Assembly (NCBI GenBank): GCA_963717385.1 | Contig: CAVQWE010000006.1 | Location: forward strand, 372,001 to 436,000 | Direction: 5' to 3' | Length of the DNA stretch: 64,000 bases | Source of the DNA: Sva-07 sp963717385 | GTDB taxonomy: Bacteria > Actinomycetota > Acidimicrobiia > Acidimicrobiales > Ilumatobacteraceae | In this document: piece after piece, positions 56,691-64,000 of the stretch | Layout of the letters: every line of letters starts with the position of its first letter | How positions within the stretch are numbered: the stretch's first letter is position 1 | Translations under genes and position numbers: made by a program | The notes under the pieces: model-generated | What the model was told of the DNA's origin: nothing | The model's database searches: none | The model's input: the letters and a program-made list of their open reading frames with translations, nothing else

Positions 56691-57413
56691 ATGTCGTCGG
56701 ATTCCCTGCCTGGCACCGGTCACAGCTGGACTGTGCTCACGTGGAACGTGCACGGCTCTGCGCTTCCTTCGGTCGATGCGCTCGCCACAGCGATCCGGGA
56801 CGAATCGCCTGACATCGTGGTGTTGCAGGAGATCAGGAGTCGCCAGGCAACCGAACTCGCCACCGAATTGCAGATGCGGTACTCGTGGGCACCCAAGCAC
56901 TACCCCTACACCAAGGCGATGTGGTGGCGAGCAGAGGGGGCAGCGATCATGACACCGCACCTGCTCGACGCCGTCGGCCACACCGAGATCTCCGACGACC
57001 AGCCGATGAGGAGCTGGCGACGCCGGATCGCCCAATGGGGACTGGTGGGTCGCCCGGACCGATCGATGGTGATGATCTACAACCTGCACCTCTCGCCGCA
57101 CCAAGATGCCGAGTCGCGACGTGCTGAGGCTGCGAGGGTCAGCGACCTGGTGGCGAGCATCGGCGACGATCCCCCACCGGTGGTGGCCGGCGATTTCAAC
57201 GACTCCGACGATGCATCGATCATCGACGCGCTACCCGGTGTCGAGCACGTCGTGCCGGCGATGACCAACCCGTCGGACGCTCCGACGCAGCTCCTCGACC
57301 ACGTGCTCGTTCCCGTTGGGGCGACCCACGTGACCGCGACCGTTCCCGCTGGCGGACCGGAGTGGGCCGCGATCAGCGACCACCTGCCGGTGACGGTTCG
57401 CTTCACCCTCTGA
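56691..57413 (+). CDS. Endonuclease/exonuclease/phosphatase family protein
   Basis: 240 aa. EEP-fold catalytic set: TWNVHG (Asn), PDIVVLQEIRSRQ (metal Glu), NLHLSPH (His/Asn), VVAGDFNDSDD (general-acid Asp/Asn) and the final SDHLPVTVRF (His). No signal peptide. Substrate (DNA ends or phosphoesters) unknown. GACACT ends 7 nt before the ATG. Confidence 0.88.
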   Translation: MSSDSLPGTGHSWTVLTWNVHGSALPSVDALATAIRDESPDIVVLQEIRSRQATELATELQMRYSWAPKHYPYTKAMWWRAEGAAIMTPHLLDAVGHTEISDDQPMRSWRRRIAQWGLVGRPDRSMVMIYNLHLSPHQDAESRRAEAARVSDLVASIGDDPPPVVAGDFNDSDDASIIDALPGVEHVVPAMTNPSDAPTQLLDHVLVPVGATHVTATVPAGGPEWAAISDHLPVTVRFTL

Positions 57414-57433
57414 TCAGCGCGAGCTGATTGCGT

Positions 57434-57452
57434 TCGCGGGTCAGACCCGCGA
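57434..57452. terminator. Palindrome with GTC-A-GAC apex between EEP gene and carD
   Basis: TCGCGGGTC / GACCCGCGA around one A, 21 bp after the EEP stop and 10 bp before the carD stop. Shorter than the other three of this class. Confidence 0.55.
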
Positions 57453-57461
57453 GATCGATCG

Positions 57462-57986
57462 CTACTTCTTCTTCTTGGGTTCGGCTGGTGGCGCTTTGAG
57501 AACGCCCTTCGCGAGTGCATCGTCGAGGTAGGCCTCGGCGGCTTCGGCCGACACCTTCAGCGCCGGCGAGATCTCGGAGATCAGGTTGACGCGGGCACGC
57601 TCGTACATCGTGCGCTCGGCAGCCGACAGCGAGGCGTCGCGGTTGCGAGCGGCCAGGTTGCGGACGACTTCGGCGACTTGGTACACGTCGCCGCTCTTCA
57701 GCTTTTCCTGGTGGTTCTTGAACCGGCGGCTCCAGTTGGACGGAACGCGAGGGTCGGGCTTCGCGAGCACCGACACCAGGTCTTCGAGTTCGTCGGCCGA
57801 TACCGGCGGGCGAACACCGACGTCGTCGGTGCTCGAGATCGGCACCTTGAGGGTCATCTCGTTGATGACCGTCTTCAGGATCAGGTACTCCTGCTTCTCG
57901 CCGAAGAACTCCATCTTCTTGGTCCCTTGCACCACACATGCGCCGTGCTGGGGGTAGATGACGGTTTCGCCCTTCTTGAACTTCAC
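57462..57986 (-). CDS. carD: CarD-family RNA polymerase-binding regulator
   Basis: 174 aa. N-terminal RNAP-interacting Tudor-like domain KGETVIYPQHGACVVQG, then a helical C-terminal domain containing a tryptophan (SNWSRRFKNHQEKL) that in mycobacterial CarD wedges into the promoter bubble. Basic lysine tail. It stabilises the open complex at rRNA and many other promoters; essential in mycobacteria. A tRNA-Arg gene lies 71 bp upstream on the same strand. Confidence 0.94.
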   Translation of the reverse strand: MKFKKGETVIYPQHGACVVQGTKKMEFFGEKQEYLILKTVINEMTLKVPISSTDDVGVRPPVSADELEDLVSVLAKPDPRVPSNWSRRFKNHQEKLKSGDVYQVAEVVRNLAARNRDASLSAAERTMYERARVNLISEISPALKVSAEAAEAYLDDALAKGVLKAPPAEPKKKK

Positions 57987-58057
57987 GCAGAACCTCGTCT
58001 GATCGGGGGTGGAGCCGCGTCAGACTCGAGTCGACGCAGCGGCTGACCACACTACAG

Positions 58058-58131
58058 CGCCCCCGGCAGGATTCGAACCTGCGACCTTGTCATTAGAAGG
58101 GACTTGCTCTGTCCAGCTGAGCTACAGGGGC
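58058..58131 (-). tRNA. tRNA-Arg (anticodon UCU), anomalous anticodon stem
   Basis: Acceptor GCCCCTG/CGGGGGC (one T-G pair), D arm TAGCTCAGCTGGACAGAGC, T arm GCAGG-TTCGAAT-CCTGC are sound; discriminator G, no CCA. The anticodon loop CTTCTAA gives UCU. Its stem pairs AGTCC with TGACA: only three of five pairs form, with C-T and A-A oppositions at the ends. Confidence 0.8.
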
Positions 58132-58227
58132 CTCTCGACACGCTATCCGGCGCGCCTCGACCGCATCATGCGAGCAGATGTTCTGGCGCTGAGAGCAACC
58201 CGCTCGCACCGAGCGGACCACACCACC

Positions 58228-59478
58228 TCAGACATCGAGGTGCGAGCGGAGGAAGCCGAGCGAGGTGATCACGGCGAACTGGCGCATCTGCTCGCGTTGG
58301 CCGGGGAGGCGGGCGTGGCGCACCTCGTCGAAACCAGGTCCGACCATGCCGACGTACAACGTGCCGACGGGTTGGCCGTCCTGCTCGTCGGGGCCGGCGA
58401 CTCCGGTGAGCGACAGCCCGATGTCGGCGCCGAGGCGGTCGCGCACCCCGTGGGCCATCTGGCGTGCAGCAGCCTCGCTGACGACGGGCCCCTCCCCCAC
58501 CCCGAGCAGCTGCTGCTTGACCTCGGTGGCGTAGCTGACCACGGCGCCACGGAACACCGTGCTCGCCCCGGGGATCGCTGTCAGCCGAGCGCCGACCAGC
58601 CCGCCGGTGACCGATTCGGCGGTGGCGAGGGTGAGACCCCGCTGACGGCAGAGGTCGAGGACGACTGATTCCATCGTGTCGTCGTTGGTGCCGAAGACGA
58701 GATCGCCCAACTCGGCACGCACCACCTGCTCCCAGTGGTCGAGCTGTCCGTCGCATTCGGCGCCGGTCGGGGTCTTGGAGGTGAGACGCACCTTGAGCCC
58801 CTCCCAGCCACTCGCCAGGAACGCAAGCGTCGGCGTGTCGGGACCCTCCAACGCGTCGATGACGTCGTCGAGACGCTCGTTGAGGCCGCTCTCGCTCTCA
58901 CCCCATGTGCGCAGTACACGGCTGCGGATCACGAAGTCCTCGCCGCTGCGACGCCGCAGATCGGGCAGGATCGCCCGTTCCATCATGTCGTACATCTCGT
59001 GCGGGACGCCCGGCACGGCGTACACCACCTTCTCGACACCATCGACGGTGACCGGGCAGATCAGGCCCGGCGCGGTTCCGCGAGTCTGCGGGATGATCGC
59101 TGCACCGACGGGCACCATTGCCTGGCGGAGGTTGTTCTCCGCCATGCGACGGCCACGGGATTCGAACATCGTGCGGATCACGTCGGCGACTGCCTCGTCG
59201 AGCAGGAGGTCGACGCCCATCACCGCCGCGATCGCGTCACGGGTGAGGTCGTCATGAGTGGGCCCGAGCCCACCGCACATGATCACCGCGTCGGCGTTTT
59301 CGAGCAGGCGTCGCAGTTGCGCCTCGATCCGCCCGACGTTGTCGCCCACCTTGACCTGCACGAGCGAGTCGATGCCGTTCGCCGCGAGTTCGCCGCCCAT
59401 CCACGCCGAGTTCGAATCGATGATCTGGCCCAACAGCAGTTCGGTACCGACCGCCAGCACATCGCAGCGCAACGCCAT
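58228..59478 (-). CDS. cinA: CinA-family protein (nicotinamide-nucleotide amidase/ADP-ribose pyrophosphatase)
   Basis: 416 aa. N-terminal MoaB/COG1058 domain (AVGTELLLGQIIDSNSAW, MCGGLGPTHDDLTRDA) and C-terminal NMN deamidase domain (TLATAESVTGGLVGARLTAIPG, SLTGVAGPD). It recycles damaged pyridine nucleotides. Its ATG shares an A with the pgsA stop (TGATG). Full length for the family. Confidence 0.95.
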   Translation of the reverse strand: MALRCDVLAVGTELLLGQIIDSNSAWMGGELAANGIDSLVQVKVGDNVGRIEAQLRRLLENADAVIMCGGLGPTHDDLTRDAIAAVMGVDLLLDEAVADVIRTMFESRGRRMAENNLRQAMVPVGAAIIPQTRGTAPGLICPVTVDGVEKVVYAVPGVPHEMYDMMERAILPDLRRRSGEDFVIRSRVLRTWGESESGLNERLDDVIDALEGPDTPTLAFLASGWEGLKVRLTSKTPTGAECDGQLDHWEQVVRAELGDLVFGTNDDTMESVVLDLCRQRGLTLATAESVTGGLVGARLTAIPGASTVFRGAVVSYATEVKQQLLGVGEGPVVSEAAARQMAHGVRDRLGADIGLSLTGVAGPDEQDGQPVGTLYVGMVGPGFDEVRHARLPGQREQMRQFAVITSLGFLRSHLDV

Positions 59479-60059
59479 CAGCCCACCTGATCAACGGTGA
59501 GCGGGGCCGGCAGCGAAGCACCCAACTGACGCGCACGCCACAGATACTGCGCACCGCTGAGCAGTGCCAGCACCACGGCGATCCACAACAGCCCGTTCCA
59601 CAGCCACGTTGCGTCGAGCGCCGTCGGCGGAAACAGGGCGAACGCCACGGCGAACTGCTGTGCGACCGTCTTGTACTTGCCGAGTTTGGATGCGGGCACG
59701 CTGATGCCCTTGCCGCCGACCAGCACCCGGTACACGCTGATGATGAACTCGCGTGCGGCGATGATGATCACCGGCACCACCCAGAAGACGCCGGTGCTCA
59801 CGAGCGTGAACATGGCTCCGAGCACGAGGACCTTGTCGGCCAAGGGGTCGAGGAACGCTCCGGCCGACGTGGTGCCGTGGCGGCGTGCGATGTAGCCGTC
59901 GATGCCATCGCTCGCGCACAACACGAACCAGAGCCCGACGGAGATCCACGACCCCATGTCATGGTTCGGGATCGCCCAGAACATCAGCGGCGACAGCAGC
60001 AAACGCCCGACGGTGATCGCGTTCGCCCACGTGGCGAGCTTGTCGGGGGGCACCGTCAT
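59478..60059 (-). CDS. pgsA: CDP-diacylglycerol-glycerol-3-phosphate 3-phosphatidyltransferase
   Basis: 193 aa, about five membrane helices. CDP-alcohol phosphotransferase motif D-x2-D-G-x2-A-R-x8-G-x3-D-x3-D is complete (ASDGIDGYIARR, then LDPLADK). It makes phosphatidylglycerol phosphate. Gene order rimO-pgsA-cinA with ATGA and TGATG overlaps shows a tightly coupled operon, the usual actinobacterial arrangement, and favours PgsA over other family members. Confidence 0.92.
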   Translation of the reverse strand: MTVPPDKLATWANAITVGRLLLSPLMFWAIPNHDMGSWISVGLWFVLCASDGIDGYIARRHGTTSAGAFLDPLADKVLVLGAMFTLVSTGVFWVVPVIIIAAREFIISVYRVLVGGKGISVPASKLGKYKTVAQQFAVAFALFPPTALDATWLWNGLLWIAVVLALLSGAQYLWRARQLGASLPAPLTVDQVG

Positions 60060-61393
60060 CCAGCTGCATCCAAACTGTCGACGTTCACACCTGCAGCAAC
60101 CAGATCGGGGCCGAGCGCATCGACGATCTCGACATCGACCATCGCACCCGGTTCGAGGACGAGGTCGACGTGCACGATCCCGTCGATCTCGGGTGCTTCG
60201 CGATGGCTGCGGGCAACGCCGGCGGTGTCGACGAGCACTTCGATGGTGGAGCCGATCAACGCATCGCGTCGCATGGCGGTGATGTCGTCTTGCATCTCGC
60301 GGAGCTCGGCAAGCCGTTCGCTCATCAGGGCGGGGTCGACTGCACCGTCGAGGTCGGCTGCGTAGGTGCCGTCTTCACGGCTGTACGAGAAGAAACCGCA
60401 CCAGTCGAGCTGGGCCTCCTCGACGAAGTGGAGCAGTTGGTCGTGGTCGGCTTCGGTCTCGCCGGGGTAGCCGACGATGAAGTTGCTGCGGAATGCGGCG
60501 TCGGGCTCGCGCGCTCGGATGTCGGCGATGCGGTCGAGGAATCGCTGGCCGTCGCCCCACCGGCGCATCCGGCGCAGCAACGGCTTGCTGACGTGTTGCA
60601 ACGACAGGTCGAAGTACGGCACACCGGAGGCACAGATCACGTCGATCAACTCGTCGCTCAGATCGCTGGGGTACAAGTACAGCAACCGGACCCGGTCGAC
60701 TTCGTCGGCGACGGCCTTCACGAGGGGCACGATCGAGCCAGCACCCAGCTCGCCCGGACGGTCCTTGCCGTACGACGCCAGGTCTTGGGCGACGAGCACG
60801 ATCTCACGGGCTTCGAGCTGGTCGACCTCGGTGAGGATCGATGCGATGTCGCGACTGCGCTGCGGGCCACGGAAGCTCGGGATCGCACAGAAGCCACACG
60901 AACGGTCGCAGCCCTCGGCGATCTTGACGTACGCCCACGGCACCGCCGACTTCGGACGGGGCAGATTGAGCAGATCGAACTCGGGCAGCGGGGTGGACGA
61001 CACCGGAATCAGCTTGCGGCCCGCTGCGGCACCCTTGGGCACCTCGGTGCCGTCACGTTCGGCCGGGGTGACGTTGAACGCCTGCCCGAAGCCGGCGACC
61101 TGGTCGACCTCGGGAAGCTCAGCAGCGAGTTCATCGCCGTACCGCTCGGCCATGCAGCCCGTGACCACCAGGCGCGACCCCTTCGCGCGTTGTTCGTCGA
61201 GCGCGAGGATCGTGTCGATCGACTCACGACGGGCGTCGTCGATGAACGCGCACGTGTTGACCACCACGAGGTCTGCCAGGGCAGCGTCATCGGTGGGCTC
61301 CATGCCGTCCGCGAGGAGCGCGCCGACCAGCTTGTCGGAGTCGACGTCGTTCTTCGGGCAGCCGAGCGTCTCGATGTAGAACCGCTGGGACAC
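60056..61393 (-). CDS. rimO: Ribosomal protein S12 methylthiotransferase RimO
   Basis: 445 aa from the GTG at 61393. Radical-SAM methylthiotransferase with two Fe-S clusters: N-terminal UPF0004 cysteines (ETLGCPKN, VVNTCAF, VVTGCMAE) and the radical-SAM triad in CDRSCGFCAIP. C-terminal TRAM domain. Modifies Asp of S12. RimO is preferred over MiaB because of the ETLGCPKN opening. The 60 bp between it and the 2OG gene are empty. Confidence 0.94.
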   Translation of the reverse strand: MSQRFYIETLGCPKNDVDSDKLVGALLADGMEPTDDAALADLVVVNTCAFIDDARRESIDTILALDEQRAKGSRLVVTGCMAERYGDELAAELPEVDQVAGFGQAFNVTPAERDGTEVPKGAAAGRKLIPVSSTPLPEFDLLNLPRPKSAVPWAYVKIAEGCDRSCGFCAIPSFRGPQRSRDIASILTEVDQLEAREIVLVAQDLASYGKDRPGELGAGSIVPLVKAVADEVDRVRLLYLYPSDLSDELIDVICASGVPYFDLSLQHVSKPLLRRMRRWGDGQRFLDRIADIRAREPDAAFRSNFIVGYPGETEADHDQLLHFVEEAQLDWCGFFSYSREDGTYAADLDGAVDPALMSERLAELREMQDDITAMRRDALIGSTIEVLVDTAGVARSHREAPEIDGIVHVDLVLEPGAMVDVEIVDALGPDLVAAGVNVDSLDAAG

Positions 61394-61461
61394 GATGGAC
61401 CACGCTACCTGGCGGGGCGGGCGCACGAGGGCGTGGCCGCATCCCTGTCAATCGGGCGAGG

Positions 61462-62413
61462 TCACTGGGTCGAGCGGAACTTGTCCATCAGGTGGCGGCC
61501 GGCGGTGATCGGCGGATACCTCGCTCGCTCGTTGCGTTCGACGATGCAATCGATCTGCGCGTCCCAGTTGGCGTTGTGAAAGAACGGGATCGACAAGTCG
61601 ACGCCCGGTTCCCGTTGCCACCACCCGATGCATCGTCGAGCGCCACCGGTCGTTGGTCCACCTCGCCATGAGGTCGCCCAGGTTCACGATGAACCCGCCG
61701 TCGATCGATTCGACATCGACCCACCCGTCGTTGGGGTGCAACACCTGAAGACCAGGTTCACCATCGGTCCACAACACCGTCAGGGTGCCGTAGTCGGTGT
61801 GCGCCCCCGCCCGGAAGTGCCCGGCCGCAAGCCCGGCGTCGATCGGTGGGTAGTGAGCGAGTCGCAGCGCCGAGGCGTGACGATCGATGAGCGGTTCGAA
61901 GGTGTCGCCCGGAACATCGAGCGCCAACGCCAGGCCCTCCAGGACGCGACCGGACAGCGCCGACATCGCCCGGTAGTACTGCTCGGCAGCAGGGCGCAGC
62001 GACGGCAACGCGGCGGGCCAGAGATTCGGTGAATACACCGCACGCTCGTCGGGGTCGTCCACCTCACCCAGCGGCCGAGGCGGCGGGTCGATGGGCCCGA
62101 TGTTGAAGGTCTCCTTCGCGTCTGGCGCCGCGGCCCCGCCGATCGACCGGTTGAGTGCCTCAGCAGCGATCGGGCTGTAGCCGTAGGGGTATCCCGGCTC
62201 GGGCATGGCGACCGCCAGCCGGTCGGCGAGCGGGAGATCGAAGAACGCCAGCGCCTGCTGGTGGAGTTCGCTGATCGTGGCGTCGCTCACACCGTGGCCC
62301 ACCAGCACGAAGAACCCCACGTCCCGGCATGCACGGTCGAGGTCCTGGGCGACGCGCCGACGGTCGTCGATCGACCCCTCGGTGACGAGCCCGAGGTCGA
62401 TGATCGGAATCAC
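61462..62413 (-). CDS. 2-oxoglutarate/Fe(II) dioxygenase, IPNS-like, frameshifted near 3' end
   Basis: About 316 aa after repair. N-terminal non-haem dioxygenase domain (DVGFFVLVGHGV) and the jelly-roll core with His/Asp in GAHTDYGTLTVLW and the second His in MHRVV. One base is extra near 61,618; removing it gives DLSIPFFHNANWD and a stop at 61462. The usual R-x-S contact for 2-oxoglutarate reads D-L-S here, a possible change in co-substrate. Start is the GTG at 62413, overlapping the SMP-30 stop as GTGA. Confidence 0.86.
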
Positions 62414-63360
62414 TGGTGGGCGAGTCGCAAACCCGGTCGCGGCCACGGGAACGACACGAGACGACCCGTGCTGGAACAGGTGACGTACGCAGTGCGCAAG
62501 TCGTCACCGCCAAAGGCGATGTTGGTGGTGAGCAGGTCGCCGGTGGCGTAGTGCTCGACCTGCGTGCCGTCGGGCGAGATCGCCGTGATCCCACCGTTGA
62601 AGATCGTGGCCACACAGACCCAGCCCTCACCGTCCACCGCGAGCGAGTCGAGGAACTGGTAACCGGGGAACCCGTAGAGCAGACCAGGGTCGAGCAGGTC
62701 GGCGCCCGCGAGCTCGCCCGGCGAGGAGACCGACCGCTGGAAGAGCCGGCCGGTGTGGGTCTCGGCCCAATACAGGGTGTCGGTGTCGGGCGACAGGCCG
62801 ATCCCGTTCGGCGAGTCGGTCGGGAACACCGCTTCGGAGATGCCCGAGCCATCAGCGTGCGCATAGTAGATGCCTGTGAGGTCCGCGGTGCGAGCGTGTT
62901 CGTCGCGGATGCCGTGGTCGGTGAACCAGAAACCGCCGTGGCCGTCCATCACCAGGTCGTTCGGACCGCGCAGCGGGCGGCCGTCACACTCGGTGTAGAG
63001 GTCGGTGATCGTGCCGTCGTGCGGATCGACACGTTGAATCCGACCGCCGAAGTAGGTGTCGGCGTCGAAACCGCCGGTTGGCAGCGTCAATCCGCCGAGG
63101 TCGAGTGGTGTGAACGACCCGCCGTTGTTGCACACGTAGAAGGCACCATCGGGGCCGACTGCGGCGCCGTTGGGCCCACCTGGGATGTCAGCGATGGTCT
63201 CGGTGCTTCCGTCGGGGTGCACCTTGGTGAGGCGCGGGCCGAACATCTCGACGAGCACCACCGACCCATCTGGCAGACAGATCGGCCCCTCCGGGAACGC
63301 GAGCCCGCTGGCGATCTCGGTCAGTGCTGGTGTGAATTCGGTGACAGTGGGCTGGTCCAT
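62410..63360 (-). CDS. SMP-30/gluconolactonase-family protein
   Basis: 316 aa six-bladed propeller. Calcium/lactone site residues: FPEGPICLPDG (Glu), GGPNGAAVGPDG, GPNDLVMDGHGGFWFTDHG (Asn/Asp) and SPNGIGLSPD. Hydrolyses sugar lactones or related esters. Co-translated with the 2OG oxygenase. These two genes separate ftsK from rimO. Confidence 0.9.
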   Translation of the reverse strand: MDQPTVTEFTPALTEIASGLAFPEGPICLPDGSVVLVEMFGPRLTKVHPDGSTETIADIPGGPNGAAVGPDGAFYVCNNGGSFTPLDLGGLTLPTGGFDADTYFGGRIQRVDPHDGTITDLYTECDGRPLRGPNDLVMDGHGGFWFTDHGIRDEHARTADLTGIYYAHADGSGISEAVFPTDSPNGIGLSPDTDTLYWAETHTGRLFQRSVSSPGELAGADLLDPGLLYGFPGYQFLDSLAVDGEGWVCVATIFNGGITAISPDGTQVEHYATGDLLTTNIAFGGDDLRTAYVTCSSTGRLVSFPWPRPGLRLAHQ

Positions 63361-63425
63361 GGCTTCATGTTGCCATCACCGCCACCCCCGCCTCTCAGCC
63401 AACTGCTGCTGGTGAACCAGAACGC

Positions 63426-64000
63426 TCAGAGTTGGCCGTTCTGCTGGAGGAGTTCGAACTCCTCGACCGTCATCAGTACCGAGCGGGCCTTCGAGCCTTC
63501 GCTGGGGCCGACGACGCCGCGCTGTTCGAGCAGGTCCATGATGCGCCCGGCGCGGGCGAAGCCGACTTTGAGTTTGCGTTGCAGCATCGAGGTGGAGCCG
63601 AGCTGGCTGCGCACGATCAGCTCCATCGCCTGGCGCATCATCACGGTGTCCTCGTCCTCGTCGCCAGCGGAGAACGCGTTCGCGTCGGAGGTGACATCGA
63701 GACGGTCCATCGGGGCCATGGCGCCCGCCGCGGGAGCACCAGTGGCGCCGCCCCCGTCGGGCCGAGGCGGCACGAGCGTCGACTGACCGGAGGCACCGCC
63801 AACAGTGTCACCGCCCTCGCCGCCGGACTCGACGTCGTTGGAGTAGATCGGCTCGGGCGACTGGGCCCGCCAGTGGGCGACCACCTGACGCACCTCGTCT
63901 TCGCTGACGAACGACCCCTGGACGCGGTTGGCAACCGACGAGTTGCCCGGCAGCAGCAGCATGTCGCCCTTGCCGACGAGCTTCTCGGCACCGGGCTGGT
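63426..64000 (-). CDS. ftsK: DNA translocase FtsK, C-terminal part (5' end outside window)
   Basis: About 190 C-terminal residues. GDMLLLPGNSSVANRVQGSFV is the end of the RecA-like motor; the acidic linker holds no known motif; the winged-helix gamma domain (IVRSQLGSTSMLQRKLKVGF, DLLEQRGVVGPSEGSKARS) recognises chromosomal KOPS-like sites. It pumps chromosome termini during division. Confidence 0.93.
   Translation of the reverse strand, partial: QPGAEKLVGKGDMLLLPGNSSVANRVQGSFVSEDEVRQVVAHWRAQSPEPIYSNDVESGGEGGDTVGGASGQSTLVPPRPDGGGATGAPAAGAMAPMDRLDVTSDANAFSAGDEDEDTVMMRQAMELIVRSQLGSTSMLQRKLKVGFARAGRIMDLLEQRGVVGPSEGSKARSVLMTVEEFELLQQNGQL

Overview
The window is high-GC actinobacterial chromosome. 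Gene content and order (smc-mutM-rnc-acpP-plsX-rpmF-yceD, rne-rplU-rpmA, rodA-mrdA-mreD-mreC-mreB, clpX-clpP-tig, ftsK...rimO-pgsA-cinA), zinc-type L28 and L32, CarD, many GTG starts and many apparently leaderless genes fit Acidimicrobiia of the Ilumatobacter type. That placement is inference from style and gene order; no marker gene was compared.

Layout. 1-15,050 is mostly minus strand: acyl-CoA dehydrogenase (cut by the edge), ftsY, smc, mutM, rnc, acpP, plsX, rpmF, yceD, a coiled-coil DivIVA-like gene, coaD, rsmD, recG and a DAK-domain gene. 15,250-18,370 holds rpmB, a cold-shock-like gene, pckG and the opposing rplU-rpmA. 18,400-22,300 holds an alkyl-sulfatase-like hydrolase, a HesB-like gene with an in-frame TGA (candidate selenoprotein) and rne. 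22,300-34,100 is the elongasome operon, ndk, folC, clpX, clpP and tig. 34,200-36,800 carries small plus-strand genes, a LysM/NlpC-P60 hydrolase and an ACT protein. 36,800-42,320 is a carbohydrate locus: two GT4 glycosyltransferases, an alpha/alpha-toroid protein, a GH130 enzyme and three tiny ORFs; two of its plus-strand transcription units begin with the same structured leader. 42,320-46,600 is accessory (toxin-antitoxin-like pair, GNAT, tRNA-Pro, DUF2786/metallopeptidase pair, TetR, tRNA-Gly). 46,690-57,410 is metabolic accessory DNA (two MDR dehydrogenases, beta-helix remnant, FKBP, GH3, aminotransferase, sulfatase, VOC, HIBADH, EEP). 57,460-64,000 returns to core genes: carD, tRNA-Arg, cinA, pgsA, rimO, a 2OG oxygenase, an SMP-30 protein and the end of ftsK.

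How the genes work together. The first block couples SRP targeting, chromosome condensation, DNA repair and fatty-acid/phospholipid initiation with ribosomal protein L32, as is usual in actinobacteria. The elongasome block makes lateral wall. ClpX, ClpP and trigger factor form a protein-quality unit. The carbohydrate locus looks self-contained and probably builds and recycles one glycan, under RNA-leader control.

Sequence quality. At least ten genes, including essential ones (clpX, clpP, ndk, folC, rsmD), carry single-base frameshifts that one inserted or deleted base repairs. This looks like residual sequencing or assembly error, not gene decay, and those genes are annotated as repaired spans. 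The HesB-like in-frame TGA is a different kind of event because the frame is kept on both sides.
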